Source: Bog-950 sp046329495 (GTDB lineage: Bacteria; Bacteroidota; Bacteroidia; Chitinophagales; LD1). Taken from it: DNA of 64,000 nucleotides. Each line of letters begins with the position of its first letter. The first letter of the stretch is position 1. The translations under genes and the position numbers were made by a program. The DNA lies in contig JAXLUO010000006.1 in the NCBI GenBank assembly GCA_046329495.1, positions 62,001-126,000 of the forward strand, written 5' to 3'. A model generated the notes under the pieces. The model saw only the letters and a program-made list of their open reading frames with translations, was not told where the DNA came from and searched no databases. Below, piece after piece: positions 54,739-63,242 of this stretch.

Positions 54739-54881
54739 GTTTTACAAAACAGAGATGCGGTTTTTGACATATGTAATTTAGGGCGAATGTACGATCAGTG
54801 CTGTAACTGACAACAATCAGTCCAAAGTATTTTAAGGTGGGGTGGGTGCGGTGCTACTTTCGTGGCACTAAACTACCCCTC

Positions 54882-57800
54882 ATGTTTAAAAGATTATCGA
54901 TTTTAATTTTATGTATTTGCGCGCTTACGGCGGCTATAGCCCAACCGCAGCAAATGAATTACCAGGCCGTAGTGCGCGATGCCGGCGGTAACGTAGTTGC
55001 GAACGGCACTGCCGTGCAGTTGCGTTTTACCATACACGATAATACAGCCACAGGCACGGGCGTTTTTACTGAAACTATCAGCACCACGGCCAATCAGTTT
55101 GGTTTGGTGAATGTGCAGATTGGCAGCAACGCAAACCTTAGCGTTGTAAACTGGGGCAACGGAAACAAATTTTTACAGGTAGAAGCCAATATTAACAGCG
55201 CAGGCTTTACCGATATGGGCACTACACAATTATTGAGTGTGCCTTATGCTTTATATGCCGCTAACGGAGGAGGCCCCGCGGGCCCAACCGGCGCTACCGG
55301 ACCAACCGGTGGCAATGGCGCAACCGGTGCTACCGGCGCTCAAGGTTTACAAGGTGTTACCGGCGCAACAGGAAGCACGGGTTTACAGGGTGTAACGGGA
55401 CCAACGGGTGCCACCGGTTCGGGTGGCGGTGCTACGGGTGCCACCGGACCTACCGGCGCAACGGGAGCAACAGGATCGGGTGGTGGTGCTACTGGGCCTA
55501 CGGGAGCTACAGGGGCAACAGGGGCACAAGGTTTACAAGGATTAGCAGGACTTAATGGCCCTACCGGTGCTACAGGTCCGCAAGGATTGGCAGGTGCCAC
55601 AGGTGCGCAAGGCACACAGGGCTTAACCGGGCCTACAGGTGCTCAGGGCCCACAAGGTAATGCAGGCGCCACTGGTTCTACCGGAGCACAAGGTGTAACG
55701 GGACCAACCGGGCCTACAGGTGCAGGTGGTGGTGCAACAGGCGCTACAGGACCTACAGGCCCAACCGGAGCCACCGGTGCAGGCGGGGGCGCCACGGGCC
55801 CTACAGGTACAACAGGTGTAACAGGAGCCACCGGCAATACAGGTGTTAAAGGTGCCACCGGAAGCACCGGCGCTACAGGGGTTACCGGACCAACAGGAAA
55901 TACAGGAACTACAGGTGTTACAGGACCTACCGGTAATACCGGTGTTACCGGAGCAACGGGCACTACAGGTTTACAAGGTATTACCGGGCCTACAGGTGCA
56001 ACCGGAGCTACAGGATTTTTAGGCAATGGCAGCACTGCCGGTAATACTACGTATTGGAATGGCAGTCAATGGATATTGAATAGCAGTAATATTTACAATA
56101 ATGGCGGTAATGTGGGGATTGGCACTTCTTCACCAATTGCGAAATTGCAGGTGGAGAATTCGGTAGCTTCGACAAATACAGTTTATGCTGTAAACGGCAG
56201 CACTACCAACGGTAGCAACTGGGGCCTGTTTGGCAATTATGCAGCTATAACCGGCAACGGAGCGCCCGGCACTACCCAATACCAGGCAGGTGTGTATGGC
56301 TATATGACCGGTAGTGGCACCAACTCGGGTGGTGTGGTAGGTGCCTACTCCTCGGCTTATTGGGGTGGTTTAGGCTACTTCTCTAACACAGGTGTTTACG
56401 GGGTTTACAGTAACGGACCAGCAATGGTAAACGGTGGCTTAACTGTAGCAGATGGTACGCAAGGCTTAGGCAAACTATTTACCTCGGATGCCAACGGGCT
56501 TGGTTCGTGGCAGAGTGCCAACGGTTTGGGGTTGGCAAGCGGCAACGGTATTACTAACCGGGTTGCCCGCTGGAGAAATGCCAACACTTTAAGTTATGGC
56601 ATTATATATGACGACAGCACCCGGGTGGGTATTAATGCAGCACCAAGTGCGTTTACGCGGGTGTATGTGCGCGATAGCAGCGCCGGACCATTGAGCAGTA
56701 TGTGGATACAACAAATGAACCGTGCCACTGCAAACGTGGGCCTGCAGGTTACCGCCAATGGCATGACGAACTATTATTATGTGAATCCCGGCGGACTGGC
56801 CATTGCAGCCACATCGCAGGATCCAAGCGGTTATGCTATGGGCGCTTTCTGGCATGATACATCCACCAGCTTTCTGCGCTTCCAAACGCTGATTTCGTCG
56901 AACAGATTTGGGCTTAGCAGTTATGATTATAAAAACTACTCCACAGCAACGTTATTATACAGCAACCCTATTAACAGCAAATATTACGCCGGTTACTACC
57001 GCAGCCAGGATATTGGTTTGCTATCTTTTGTGGGCAATGAGCCTGTGTTGCCTTTCGCCCATGTATCAGTAGCAGCAACGATGGATTCGGTGAACCATCC
57101 GGCGGGTTATTTTGCCAGTCAGGCTACTACCGGTACCACTTCGTATGGTGTTGTGGCGGCCAGCAATGCCAAAAAATCGGCGGCTTTATATGCACGTAAT
57201 TATGCAAAAGGCGATACAGTAAATACCGGTCAGGCTATTTATGCAAGAGCGGACAGCTCGGGTCAAAGTTCAACCATATATGCCCTGAATGTGGGTGGGT
57301 TGCCGCAAGTTAAAAGCCGCACCGCTCTAATGGGTATTACAGCCAACACGGCGTATAGCGCCTCGCCGGGCATGAATACTGTTACCGGTATTTATGGTTA
57401 TGCTGAAAATTATTACAACCCATCTTACCTGATTGGCAGCGTGGGCGTGGTTGGTTCTGCTAACGACTCTCTCTCGAACGGTGTGCACGGCGATGCTTAT
57501 ACCTACGGCGCTTCGGGTATATGGGGTGGCGCTTTTGGCGATGGCAGCAGCAACACCAGGAACATGAATGGTGTATATGGCTATGCTACCAGTTTGGCCG
57601 ATAGCACCAGTTATGCCATTAACGGTGTTCATGATAACCTGCATGGAGCGGCTGTACGGGGCGTTAATAATGCGGCTGCCGGTACCGGTTACGGTACAGG
57701 TGTGCTGGGTAAAACCAGCCAAAGCGGTGGTTATGGCGTACGTGCCGAAAACAGCCAAAGCAATGGTTGGGCGTTATCGGCCATTAACACAGCCGCTTAT

Positions 57801-58853
57801 AATATTTCAAGTAGCGGCGGGGCTATTTACGCTCAATCCAATGGCGGCGGTGCATCGGCGCCTACTATTTTGGGGTATAATAACACCGGCAGCTTTATGC
57901 AATATGGCGTAATGGGCAATTATAACGGCTCAGGCTATGGTGCCGGGGTAGTAGGACTTGGCTACGGCGGTTCGGTTGCCGGCGCAAGCAACTCGGATAA
58001 CGGGGTAATTGGTTCCTCAACCGGACGCGGTATATTGGGTTTTTATGGACCCTACGTAGCGCCATCGGATGTGGCGGCTGTTTATGCGTATAGCAGTAAC
58101 AACACGGTTTATGCCGTTTATGCAAAAAACGTTACTGCCACTACCGGTGCGGGCATTTATACTAACGGAACCATGGTGGCTGCCGGGGCAAAATCGGCGG
58201 TGGTTCCTACCAGCGAGGGGTACCAAAAATTGTATTGCACCGAAAGCCCCGAGATTTGGTTTGAGGATATCGGCGGTGGCGAATTGGTAAACGGACAGGT
58301 AACCATCAACCTTGATAAACTGTTTTTAGAGACTGTAACTATTGATGCTAAAAACCCGGTACGGGTATTTATTCAGGAAGAAGATTTTACAAATGGCCTG
58401 ATTGTAAAAACCGGAAGCACCTCTTTTACCGTAATTGAAAAGAACGGGGGCACCTCCAATGCTAAGTTTTCGTACCGGGTGATGGCTAAGCGCCGTTTTT
58501 ACCAGGATGTTCGCTTTGGCAACGAGGCGCATTTGGGTAAAGAGGTAAACTGGAGTCAATACCACGATGTAAAAATGCCGCGCGATTATGAAGAAGCCCG
58601 CAAAGCTTATGACGAAGAAGTAGCACGTGTAGCTGCCGGCAAAAAAGAAGCCGCTAAAGAGCAGGGTGTTACGGATAACTTCCCAAGCCATAACAATCCG
58701 GGCCCAACCATGAAGGAGCCTTTGGGTAAGCCGGTAAAATCGGATGAGGTTGCACCGGACGTAAAACCATGCAAACCGGCTGAAAAACAACCGGAAAGCG
58801 CAGGTGAAATGAAGAAAAAAATTAGAAGTATCAGCCCCCAACAAGGGCACTAA
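54882..58853 (+). CDS. Large collagen-repeat secreted protein
   Basis: The product is 1323 residues from the ATG at 54882 (signal peptide MFKRLSILI..., ending IAQ). The N-terminal module (about 22-125; QQMNYQAVVRDAGGNVV, VPYALYAANGG) is frequent ahead of surface fibres in Bacteroidota. A Gly-X-Y collagen-like region of about 85 triplets (55266-56023; mostly GPTGAT and GATGPQ-type, with a few GSGGG/GAGGG breaks) follows. The rest holds repeated Val/Tyr/Gly-rich beta segments (for example NGVHGDAYTYGASGIWGGAF, AAVYAYSSNNTVYAVYAK), and the C-terminal ~130 residues include QKLYCTESPEIWFED and a charged Pro/Lys/Glu tail. No clear T9SS tail was recognised. It is likely a trimeric or fibrous surface protein. 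Confidence 0.85.
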   Translation: MFKRLSILILCICALTAAIAQPQQMNYQAVVRDAGGNVVANGTAVQLRFTIHDNTATGTGVFTETISTTANQFGLVNVQIGSNANLSVVNWGNGNKFLQVEANINSAGFTDMGTTQLLSVPYALYAANGGGPAGPTGATGPTGGNGATGATGAQGLQGVTGATGSTGLQGVTGPTGATGSGGGATGATGPTGATGATGSGGGATGPTGATGATGAQGLQGLAGLNGPTGATGPQGLAGATGAQGTQGLTGPTGAQGPQGNAGATGSTGAQGVTGPTGPTGAGGGATGATGPTGPTGATGAGGGATGPTGTTGVTGATGNTGVKGATGSTGATGVTGPTGNTGTTGVTGPTGNTGVTGATGTTGLQGITGPTGATGATGFLGNGSTAGNTTYWNGSQWILNSSNIYNNGGNVGIGTSSPIAKLQVENSVASTNTVYAVNGSTTNGSNWGLFGNYAAITGNGAPGTTQYQAGVYGYMTGSGTNSGGVVGAYSSAYWGGLGYFSNTGVYGVYSNGPAMVNGGLTVADGTQGLGKLFTSDANGLGSWQSANGLGLASGNGITNRVARWRNANTLSYGIIYDDSTRVGINAAPSAFTRVYVRDSSAGPLSSMWIQQMNRATANVGLQVTANGMTNYYYVNPGGLAIAATSQDPSGYAMGAFWHDTSTSFLRFQTLISSNRFGLSSYDYKNYSTATLLYSNPINSKYYAGYYRSQDIGLLSFVGNEPVLPFAHVSVAATMDSVNHPAGYFASQATTGTTSYGVVAASNAKKSAALYARNYAKGDTVNTGQAIYARADSSGQSSTIYALNVGGLPQVKSRTALMGITANTAYSASPGMNTVTGIYGYAENYYNPSYLIGSVGVVGSANDSLSNGVHGDAYTYGASGIWGGAFGDGSSNTRNMNGVYGYATSLADSTSYAINGVHDNLHGAAVRGVNNAAAGTGYGTGVLGKTSQSGGYGVRAENSQSNGWALSAINTAAYNISSSGGAIYAQSNGGGASAPTILGYNNTGSFMQYGVMGNYNGSGYGAGVVGLGYGGSVAGASNSDNGVIGSSTGRGILGFYGPYVAPSDVAAVYAYSSNNTVYAVYAKNVTATTGAGIYTNGTMVAAGAKSAVVPTSEGYQKLYCTESPEIWFEDIGGGELVNGQVTINLDKLFLETVTIDAKNPVRVFIQEEDFTNGLIVKTGSTSFTVIEKNGGTSNAKFSYRVMAKRRFYQDVRFGNEAHLGKEVNWSQYHDVKMPRDYEEARKAYDEEVARVAAGKKEAAKEQGVTDNFPSHNNPGPTMKEPLGKPVKSDEVAPDVKPCKPAEKQPESAGEMKKKIRSISPQQGH
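55266..56023 (+). repeat. Collagen-like Gly-X-Y repeat region (coding)
   Basis: About 85 triplets of G-P-T, G-A-T, G-A-Q, G-L-Q and similar, with glycine at every third position and Thr common at the third position. Thr-rich bacterial collagens can be stabilised without hydroxyproline. Short runs of GGG interrupt it at several points. The G/C-rich repeats create meaningless long open frames on the opposite strand. Confidence 0.9.
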
Positions 58854-58861
58854 ATGAATAG

Positions 58862-58901
58862 ATCGGGGGGCGTTTTCGGAATTTATGCACCCCCCGATTT
58901 T
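58862..58901 (+). terminator. Hairpin after the collagen-repeat gene
   Basis: ATCGGGGGG (58862-58870) and CCCCCCGAT (58889-58897) form a 9-bp stem with an 18-base loop, followed by a short T-run. It lies nine bases past the stop codon. Confidence 0.75.
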
Positions 58902-58915
58902 ATTCGAAAACAAAT

Positions 58916-58946
58916 TTGTTTGGTAATTATCTTATAACTACATTTA
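58916..58946 (+). promoter_or_regulatory. Promoter of the small T9SS cargo gene
   Basis: TTG at 58916-58918 and TACATTTA at 58939-58946 (7 of 8 matches to TAnnTTTG) are 20 bases apart. The start codon is 26 bases past the -7 box, leaving a short leader. Confidence 0.4.
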
Positions 58947-58971
58947 AATCGTAAACTTAAAACCAATTGTT

Positions 58972-59493
58972 ATGAAGAGACTCCTTACCCTTATGATTGT
59001 TGCGGTTGCGCCCTTTGCTATTAAAGCACAGTCGCTGTCGCCCACGGTTATTGCAAGCACCGGTGGTTTTTCGTCAAATGCTAACGGTAGCCTCTCTTAC
59101 ACGGTAGGTGAAATGACCATGGTGCAAACCTTCAGCGCCGGCAGCAACATTTTAACCCAGGGCTTTCAACAACCTGAACCGTTCCCTGTAGGCATTCTTG
59201 ATATTACTAAAGACGACTTCGGTTCGTTTGTAGTATACCCTAACCCGGCCGTAGATAATGTATGGTTTGGTTACCAGTTCCCTGAAGCAGGTAAACTTAC
59301 TGTTACCCTTTACAACACACTGGGCCAGAAAATCAGTGATGTGCAAACAACCAACTACGACAACGGTAAGTCGGTTGAGCAACTGAACGTTTCAACACTG
59401 GCTGCAGGTTCTTATTTCTTAACCATCAACTTTACTGCTGAAAAAGACGGTAAGGTGCATGTGGTTTCGAAACAGTTCAACGTAATCAACTAA
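58972..59493 (+). CDS. Small T9SS type A cargo protein
   Basis: The product is 173 residues with a signal peptide (MKRLLTLMIVAVAPFAIKAQ) and a short mature region containing the Bacteroidota motif SNANGSLSYTVGEMTMVQTF and ILTQGFQQPEP, then a type A sorting domain (FVVYPNPAVDNVWFGYQ, VTLYNTLGQKISDVQ, AGSYFLTINF, VVSKQFNVIN). The mature part before the tail is so short that it may be mostly an anchor or accessory for the neighbouring collagen-repeat protein. This is inference from adjacency; it is transcribed separately. Confidence 0.85.
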   Translation: MKRLLTLMIVAVAPFAIKAQSLSPTVIASTGGFSSNANGSLSYTVGEMTMVQTFSAGSNILTQGFQQPEPFPVGILDITKDDFGSFVVYPNPAVDNVWFGYQFPEAGKLTVTLYNTLGQKISDVQTTNYDNGKSVEQLNVSTLAAGSYFLTINFTAEKDGKVHVVSKQFNVIN

Positions 59494-59511
59494 TCAGGTA
59501 AAAAATACCTT

Positions 59512-59544
59512 AAAAAAGGGAGGCCCAAAGGCTTCCCTTTTTTT
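59512..59544 (+). terminator. Intrinsic terminator after the small cargo gene
   Basis: AAAAAAGGGAGGCC / GGCTTCCCTTTTTTT forms an extended stem with a CAAA loop and a long T-run, 18 bases past the stop codon. Confidence 0.88.
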
Positions 59545-59593
59545 ATGCCTACCAATCAAATTGCTTATTTTGCAATATCAATAAACTACCCTT

Positions 59594-59896
59594 ATGAAGC
59601 GTAAACTATTCTTCAGCATAGCAGCGATGTTTATAGGCTTTAGCGTATATAGCCAGAACAGTACGCCGGCCAATACACCTGCACCAACAGGTATGCCCGG
59701 TGCTACAGCCGGCCGCGCAGCAAGCAGCAACACCAAACAAGTAATAGCCAAAGAAGAAGCTACCCCTGTAGTGAAGGGCAACCAGGAGAAAATGGTAGAA
59801 ACCCCTGCTGAACTGGAAAACAAACACCCGCGTACGGCACCGGAGTTACCTACACAGCCTGCAAATACAAAGGAAAACCAAAGCAGTCCGAATTAG
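59594..59896 (+). CDS. Small secreted Pro/Thr/Ala-rich protein
   Basis: The product is 100 residues with a signal peptide (MKRKLFFSIAAMFIGFSVYSQ) followed by a low-complexity, probably unfolded segment rich in Pro, Thr, Ala, Lys and Glu (NTPAPTGMPGATAGRAASSN, TPAELENKHPRTAPELPTQP). No domain was recognised and there is no T9SS tail. The flanking terminators make it a single-gene unit. Its real coding nature rests on the good signal peptide and unit structure. Confidence 0.65.
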   Translation: MKRKLFFSIAAMFIGFSVYSQNSTPANTPAPTGMPGATAGRAASSNTKQVIAKEEATPVVKGNQEKMVETPAELENKHPRTAPELPTQPANTKENQSSPN

Positions 59897-59920
59897 GATT
59901 GAACGCATAGAAAAACAAAA

Positions 59921-59943
59921 AGCCACCCAAGGGTGGCTTTTTT
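59921..59943. terminator. Terminator between the small secreted gene and the holin-family gene
   Basis: AGCCACCC / GGGTGGCT is an 8-bp stem with a 2-base loop, followed by TTTTT in the plus direction; the A-rich sequence before it (AAAAACAAAA) would serve as a T-tract in the minus direction, so it may work both ways. Confidence 0.85.
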
Positions 59944-59961
59944 AGTTTATAAAAGTTGAGG

Positions 59962-60360
59962 CTATGCTACACGGTTGCCATCCTTATCGAATATCTGCAC
60001 GTTATCCTGTCGGCTTTCGGAGCGAATGGTGAGTCGTTCAAAAATTCCGTTGATGATGGATAAAAGGATACTGAAGAACAGGGCACTCCAGAAGCTTGAT
60101 ACATCGAAACCGGGGCGAAGAATCCATGCCGCTATTTCGATAATAAAGGCATTGATGACCAATAGAAACAAGCCTAAGGTGAAAATGGTAAACGGGATAG
60201 TGAACAACACCAGGATAGGCTTAACCGATACATTAAGCACAGCCAGCAGGGCCGCCAATAATAAAGCGTAACCGAAACCTGCGAGGTGAACACCCGGCAG
60301 AATGTAAGCGGTAAGTACCACCGCAATGGCGTTTAAAAGCAGTTTGATTAGGAAGTTCAT
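59962..60360 (-). CDS. Phage-holin-4 superfamily (YvlD-like) membrane protein
   Basis: The product is 132 residues from the ATG at 60360 (MNFLIKLLLNAIAVVLTAYILPG); an upstream in-frame ATG at 60429 gives an unlikely N-terminus. Four hydrophobic helices follow the PF04020-type pattern, including LAALLAVLNVSVKPILVLFTIPFTIFTLGLF and the conserved NAFI segment. In spite of the family name, such chromosomal proteins are not phage genes and may be linked to envelope stress. No phage genes are adjacent. Confidence 0.8.
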   Translation of the reverse strand: MNFLIKLLLNAIAVVLTAYILPGVHLAGFGYALLLAALLAVLNVSVKPILVLFTIPFTIFTLGLFLLVINAFIIEIAAWILRPGFDVSSFWSALFFSILLSIINGIFERLTIRSESRQDNVQIFDKDGNRVA

Positions 60361-60683
60361 ATTGCAATAACGAATGAGAAGCGAAAATAGTTTTTTTGAG
60401 GGAAGGGTGAATAGAACGCGGATGAACACGGAGGGTTATGATGAAGGATGATTTTTGACTTTAGCAAGCTTCGCTGATTTCAAGTTTAAAATTTGAAGTT
60501 TAAAGTTGAATGCAATTGTATGACACGAAGAACAAAGGCGCAAAGTTGCACGAAGATGGTTGTGGGTGTAGCGTGTGTAGCCAGGTTGCGGTTCTTAGAA
60601 GACCACTTCTATTTATTTACAATTGTTAATGGATAAGGCAGATAGCGCATGTAGGTTTGCACTATAATTAAACCACACGACAA
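60361..60683. other. Intergenic region with dispersed repeat and promoter element
   Basis: A TTTCAAGTTTAAAATTTGAAG-type repeat (60478-60509) recurs at about 62980-63012 and, in related form, at 48911-48941 and 49022-49055. A perfect TAnnTTTG box (TAGGTTTG, 60652-60659) lies 24 bases before the DUF1569 start. No gene was seen. Confidence 0.5.
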
Positions 60684-61139
60684 ATGCCTGCCAACAACTT
60701 GTTATATGACGAAGCCGCCACGGAAATTATTGAACGCGTAAAGAAATTGCAGCCCGGCACCCCGGCGTTGTGGGGAAAAATGAATGCTACAGAAATGTTA
60801 CTACATAGTAATTTGTGTAACAGCGAAATTTTTGAGCCGGTTAAACCGCAGAAACCCACCACCCCAAAACAGTTTTTGCTGCGGTTATTAGCCCTTTATA
60901 TTGCGCCTCAATTTAAGCGGGGTGTAGCAGGAGACCGTGCTAAAGAAACCGCAGGAAAGGGCAGCATCGTTGATTTTGAAAAGGAAAAAGAACGATTTAT
61001 CATCTTGATAAAACACTTTGTTAATTACAAGGGCGAGCTAACCCTTCCGCATATTGCATTTGGCAATATTAGTACAAACGAATGGGGTATAGCCGCCTAT
61101 AAACATATGGATCATCACCTTCGTCAATTTGGAGTTTAA
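60684..61139 (+). CDS. DUF1569 (DinB-like) protein
   Basis: The product is 151 residues. The sequence follows the DUF1569 family, with a DinB-like four-helix pattern and possible metal-binding histidines (MLLHSNLCNS near residue 40; MDHHLRQFG at the C-terminus). Pattern pieces: MNATEMLLH, FEKEKERFIILIKHFV, GNISTNEWGIAAYKH. The function is unknown; DinB-like folds include metal-dependent thiol transferases. A perfect TAGGTTTG promoter box precedes it, and it appears to be a single-gene unit. Confidence 0.8.
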   Translation: MPANNLLYDEAATEIIERVKKLQPGTPALWGKMNATEMLLHSNLCNSEIFEPVKPQKPTTPKQFLLRLLALYIAPQFKRGVAGDRAKETAGKGSIVDFEKEKERFIILIKHFVNYKGELTLPHIAFGNISTNEWGIAAYKHMDHHLRQFGV

Positions 61140-61283
61140 CAAATTAACGATCCGGTTTTGGGTTGGCACATTAGAGAGTGATAACAAGATAACCGCGTTA
61201 TGTGCGTGGCAATAAGGCCCAGGCGCAACATAATAAAGCAAGTGTATAGCTACCATGCCTGAAGGTAGCTAAAGAACATTTAA

Positions 61284-61314
61284 TTGCTTTTAATTAATAC
61301 TGTTCGTAATTTTG
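61284..61314 (+). promoter_or_regulatory. Promoter of the first W-x-x-GAW-E-N repeat gene
   Basis: TTG at 61284-61286 and a perfect TAATTTTG at 61307-61314 are 20 bases apart, the best-matched promoter in the window along with the one at 1111-1140. The -7 box ends 14 bases before the ATG. Confidence 0.6.
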
Positions 61315-61328
61315 AAAAAACTTATTGC

Positions 61329-62960
61329 ATGAAAAGAAATCTACCATTGCTATGCTTGCTGTTGGCCGCTCATGTTTTTGCTGCGCCGGGGGCTAAACAG
61401 GACGAGCTTGACCGTTTTGCCAAAAGTGTTGCCGCTTACCCTGATAAAGATCAACGCATAGAAGCATTTACCCGATTTATTGGAGCGGGCAAGATACAGC
61501 ATAATAAAACCGATGCGTTAAGTCAACGTGTAATCGGTTACCGTAAAGATGATTTTATGAGTGGTGCCTGGCAGTTCCACGATTCGATGAATTTTACCTA
61601 TAGCAATAACCGGGGCGATGTATCTACCTATAATCAGGTATTTGATTTGAAGAATGACTATACCTGGGATGGTACCGGTGTAGGAAACGAAGCCCGTAGC
61701 ACCAACCAGTTTGATGCCAATAACATGCGCACCGAAGGGGTAACGGAACATTGGAACGCCGGCGCCTTTGAAAACTACAGCAGGGGCTTATTTGTTTATG
61801 ATGCAGCAGGCAACCTACTAAGTTCCACCACGCAGCACTGGAATGCAGGCACCTGGGAAAACGACTACCGCTATAGTTATACGTACGATGCCAACAATAA
61901 CAACACCATCTTTACTTATTACACCTGGGCCTCGGGGGCTTGGGTTGAGAACTACCGCAATTTATATACCTACAATGCCAACAACCGGAGAACACAACAG
62001 ACTTACCAAATCTGGACCTCGGGTGCATGGGCGGATAATACACGTTACAACTGGAATTACAACGCCAACGACCAAATGACATCCTATTTATCGGAAGGAT
62101 TTGTGGCAGGAGCATGGGAAAACAACGTGCAGGAAATTTACACCTATGATGGAAACGGAGACCAGACCCTTATTTTACGTCAGAATTGGCTGGCAGGCGC
62201 CTGGGAAAACCTAAACAGGTGGTCGTATACGTTTGATGCTAACCATAATGTATTATTAGCCAGTGGCGAAAACTGGACGAGCGGAGCATGGGTAAACTCC
62301 GACAGGTATTCGTATACCTACAATGCTTCCAGCTACCAAACCACCTCTACTCACTATACATGGTCGGGGGCATGGGTAGAAGTAAGCCGTTACCTTACCA
62401 ATTATGACGCTAACAACCGGCAGACCGATTATACCTTCCAGACGTGGAGTGCCGGCACATGGGCCAATAACTACCGTTACCTGTATACATACGATGCCAA
62501 CGGGGATGGCGACTTACAAACCTACCAGGAGTGGACCGCCGGTGCATGGGAAAACGTAAGTAGATACGATTACGATTATAACAGCTACCACAATATGGAT
62601 GTTTATCTGTATCAGCAATGGAATGCCGGTGCATGGGAAAATAACAACATTGAGCATTACTGGTACGAATTGTATAATGCCCCAAGCGGTTTGCACGAAA
62701 CGCAGCCTGCACTGCGCTTTAGTGCCTATCCTAATCCAGCCAATACCCTGCTGAATATTGACTACAACACCGCAAGTAACACAGATGCCGTACTAAGTAT
62801 TAGCAACCTTGCCGGGCAAGAATTGTTACAAATTACCCGTAGTTCGGATATAGGTGATAATTACCTGACCACCGATGTAAGCGCACTTAGCAGTGGACTG
62901 TATTTTGTAAGCATAACCCAAAATGGTAAAAGCAGCCGGGTGAAGTTTGTGAAGCAATAG
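61329..62960 (+). CDS. T9SS type A cargo protein with W-x-x-GAW-E-N / YD-type repeats, copy 1
   Basis: The product is 543 residues from the ATG at 61329 with a signal peptide (ending VFAAP). After an N-terminal domain (about 20-135; DELDRFAKSVAAYPDKDQRI, NKTDALSQRVIGYRK) come eleven repeats of about 29 residues, each pairing W-N/T-A/S-GAW-E-N with a YxYTYDANNN-type turn (for example WNAGTWEN, YSYTYDANNNN). They look like RHS/YD-style beta-hairpin repeats, probably a spiralling beta-sheet surface structure. The C-terminus is a type A sorting domain (AYPNPANTLLNIDY, SISNLAGQELLQI, SSRVKFVKQ). A close paralog follows in tandem. Confidence 0.85.
   Translation: MKRNLPLLCLLLAAHVFAAPGAKQDELDRFAKSVAAYPDKDQRIEAFTRFIGAGKIQHNKTDALSQRVIGYRKDDFMSGAWQFHDSMNFTYSNNRGDVSTYNQVFDLKNDYTWDGTGVGNEARSTNQFDANNMRTEGVTEHWNAGAFENYSRGLFVYDAAGNLLSSTTQHWNAGTWENDYRYSYTYDANNNNTIFTYYTWASGAWVENYRNLYTYNANNRRTQQTYQIWTSGAWADNTRYNWNYNANDQMTSYLSEGFVAGAWENNVQEIYTYDGNGDQTLILRQNWLAGAWENLNRWSYTFDANHNVLLASGENWTSGAWVNSDRYSYTYNASSYQTTSTHYTWSGAWVEVSRYLTNYDANNRQTDYTFQTWSAGTWANNYRYLYTYDANGDGDLQTYQEWTAGAWENVSRYDYDYNSYHNMDVYLYQQWNAGAWENNNIEHYWYELYNAPSGLHETQPALRFSAYPNPANTLLNIDYNTASNTDAVLSISNLAGQELLQITRSSDIGDNYLTTDVSALSSGLYFVSITQNGKSSRVKFVKQ
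61742..62670 (+). repeat. Eleven ~29-residue W-x-x-GAW-E-N repeats (coding)
   Basis: The repeat core is W-[NTSAL]-[AS]-G-[AT]-[WF]-[EVA]-N, followed about 8-10 residues later by Y-x-Y-x-Y-[DN]-A-N. Positions of the W cores alternate regularly, but each DNA copy is well diverged, so the array is not a recent tandem duplication. Confidence 0.75.
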
Positions 62961-63242
62961 ATGTTGCGGGTTGCTCCGGTTTCAAGTTTAAAATTTGAAG
63001 TTTAAAGTTGAGGACAACAGTGTAGCCACTAACATAAAAACAGGACGGTAAGTGAAGTTAGGCGCTTCATAACAGGTAGTTTATCACAAAGAAAGAAATT
63101 CCTTATCCATATAATATGAAGATAACATAATAAATGCCCTGCATTTGAATGGCGTGTTGCCAAAGGTTAATGCGGACGACAGTGCCGCAATAATTAACCT
63201 GATATTATTCATGTTATTTCTAACTTTGGCGAAACCCGTTAT
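62961..63242. other. Spacer between tandem repeat-protein genes
   Basis: The spacer carries the TTTCAAGTTTAAAATTTGAAG-type repeat (62980-63012) and, near the end, a perfect TAACTTTG box (63221-63228), 14 bases before the next ATG, the same spacing as in the upstream paralog. No further gene is seen. Confidence 0.5.
63221..63228 (+). promoter_or_regulatory. -7 promoter element of the second repeat gene
   Basis: TAACTTTG is a perfect TAnnTTTG box ending 14 bases before the ATG at 63243. The matching TTG at -33 is not present, so promoter strength is uncertain. Confidence 0.45.

Noticed and set aside
55340..56035. Long Pro/Val-rich open frames on the minus strand
   Set aside because: They are the antisense of the collagen Gly-X-Y repeats and have no independent support.
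59962..60360. Phage holin as evidence for a prophage together with the terminase
   Set aside because: The family is a chromosomal four-helix membrane protein group named for weak similarity, it is 11 kb away from the terminase, and no phage genes adjoin it.
61329..62960. RHS/polymorphic toxin
   Set aside because: The YD-like repeats lack the RHS core-associated motif and toxin tip, and the protein ends in a T9SS sorting domain.
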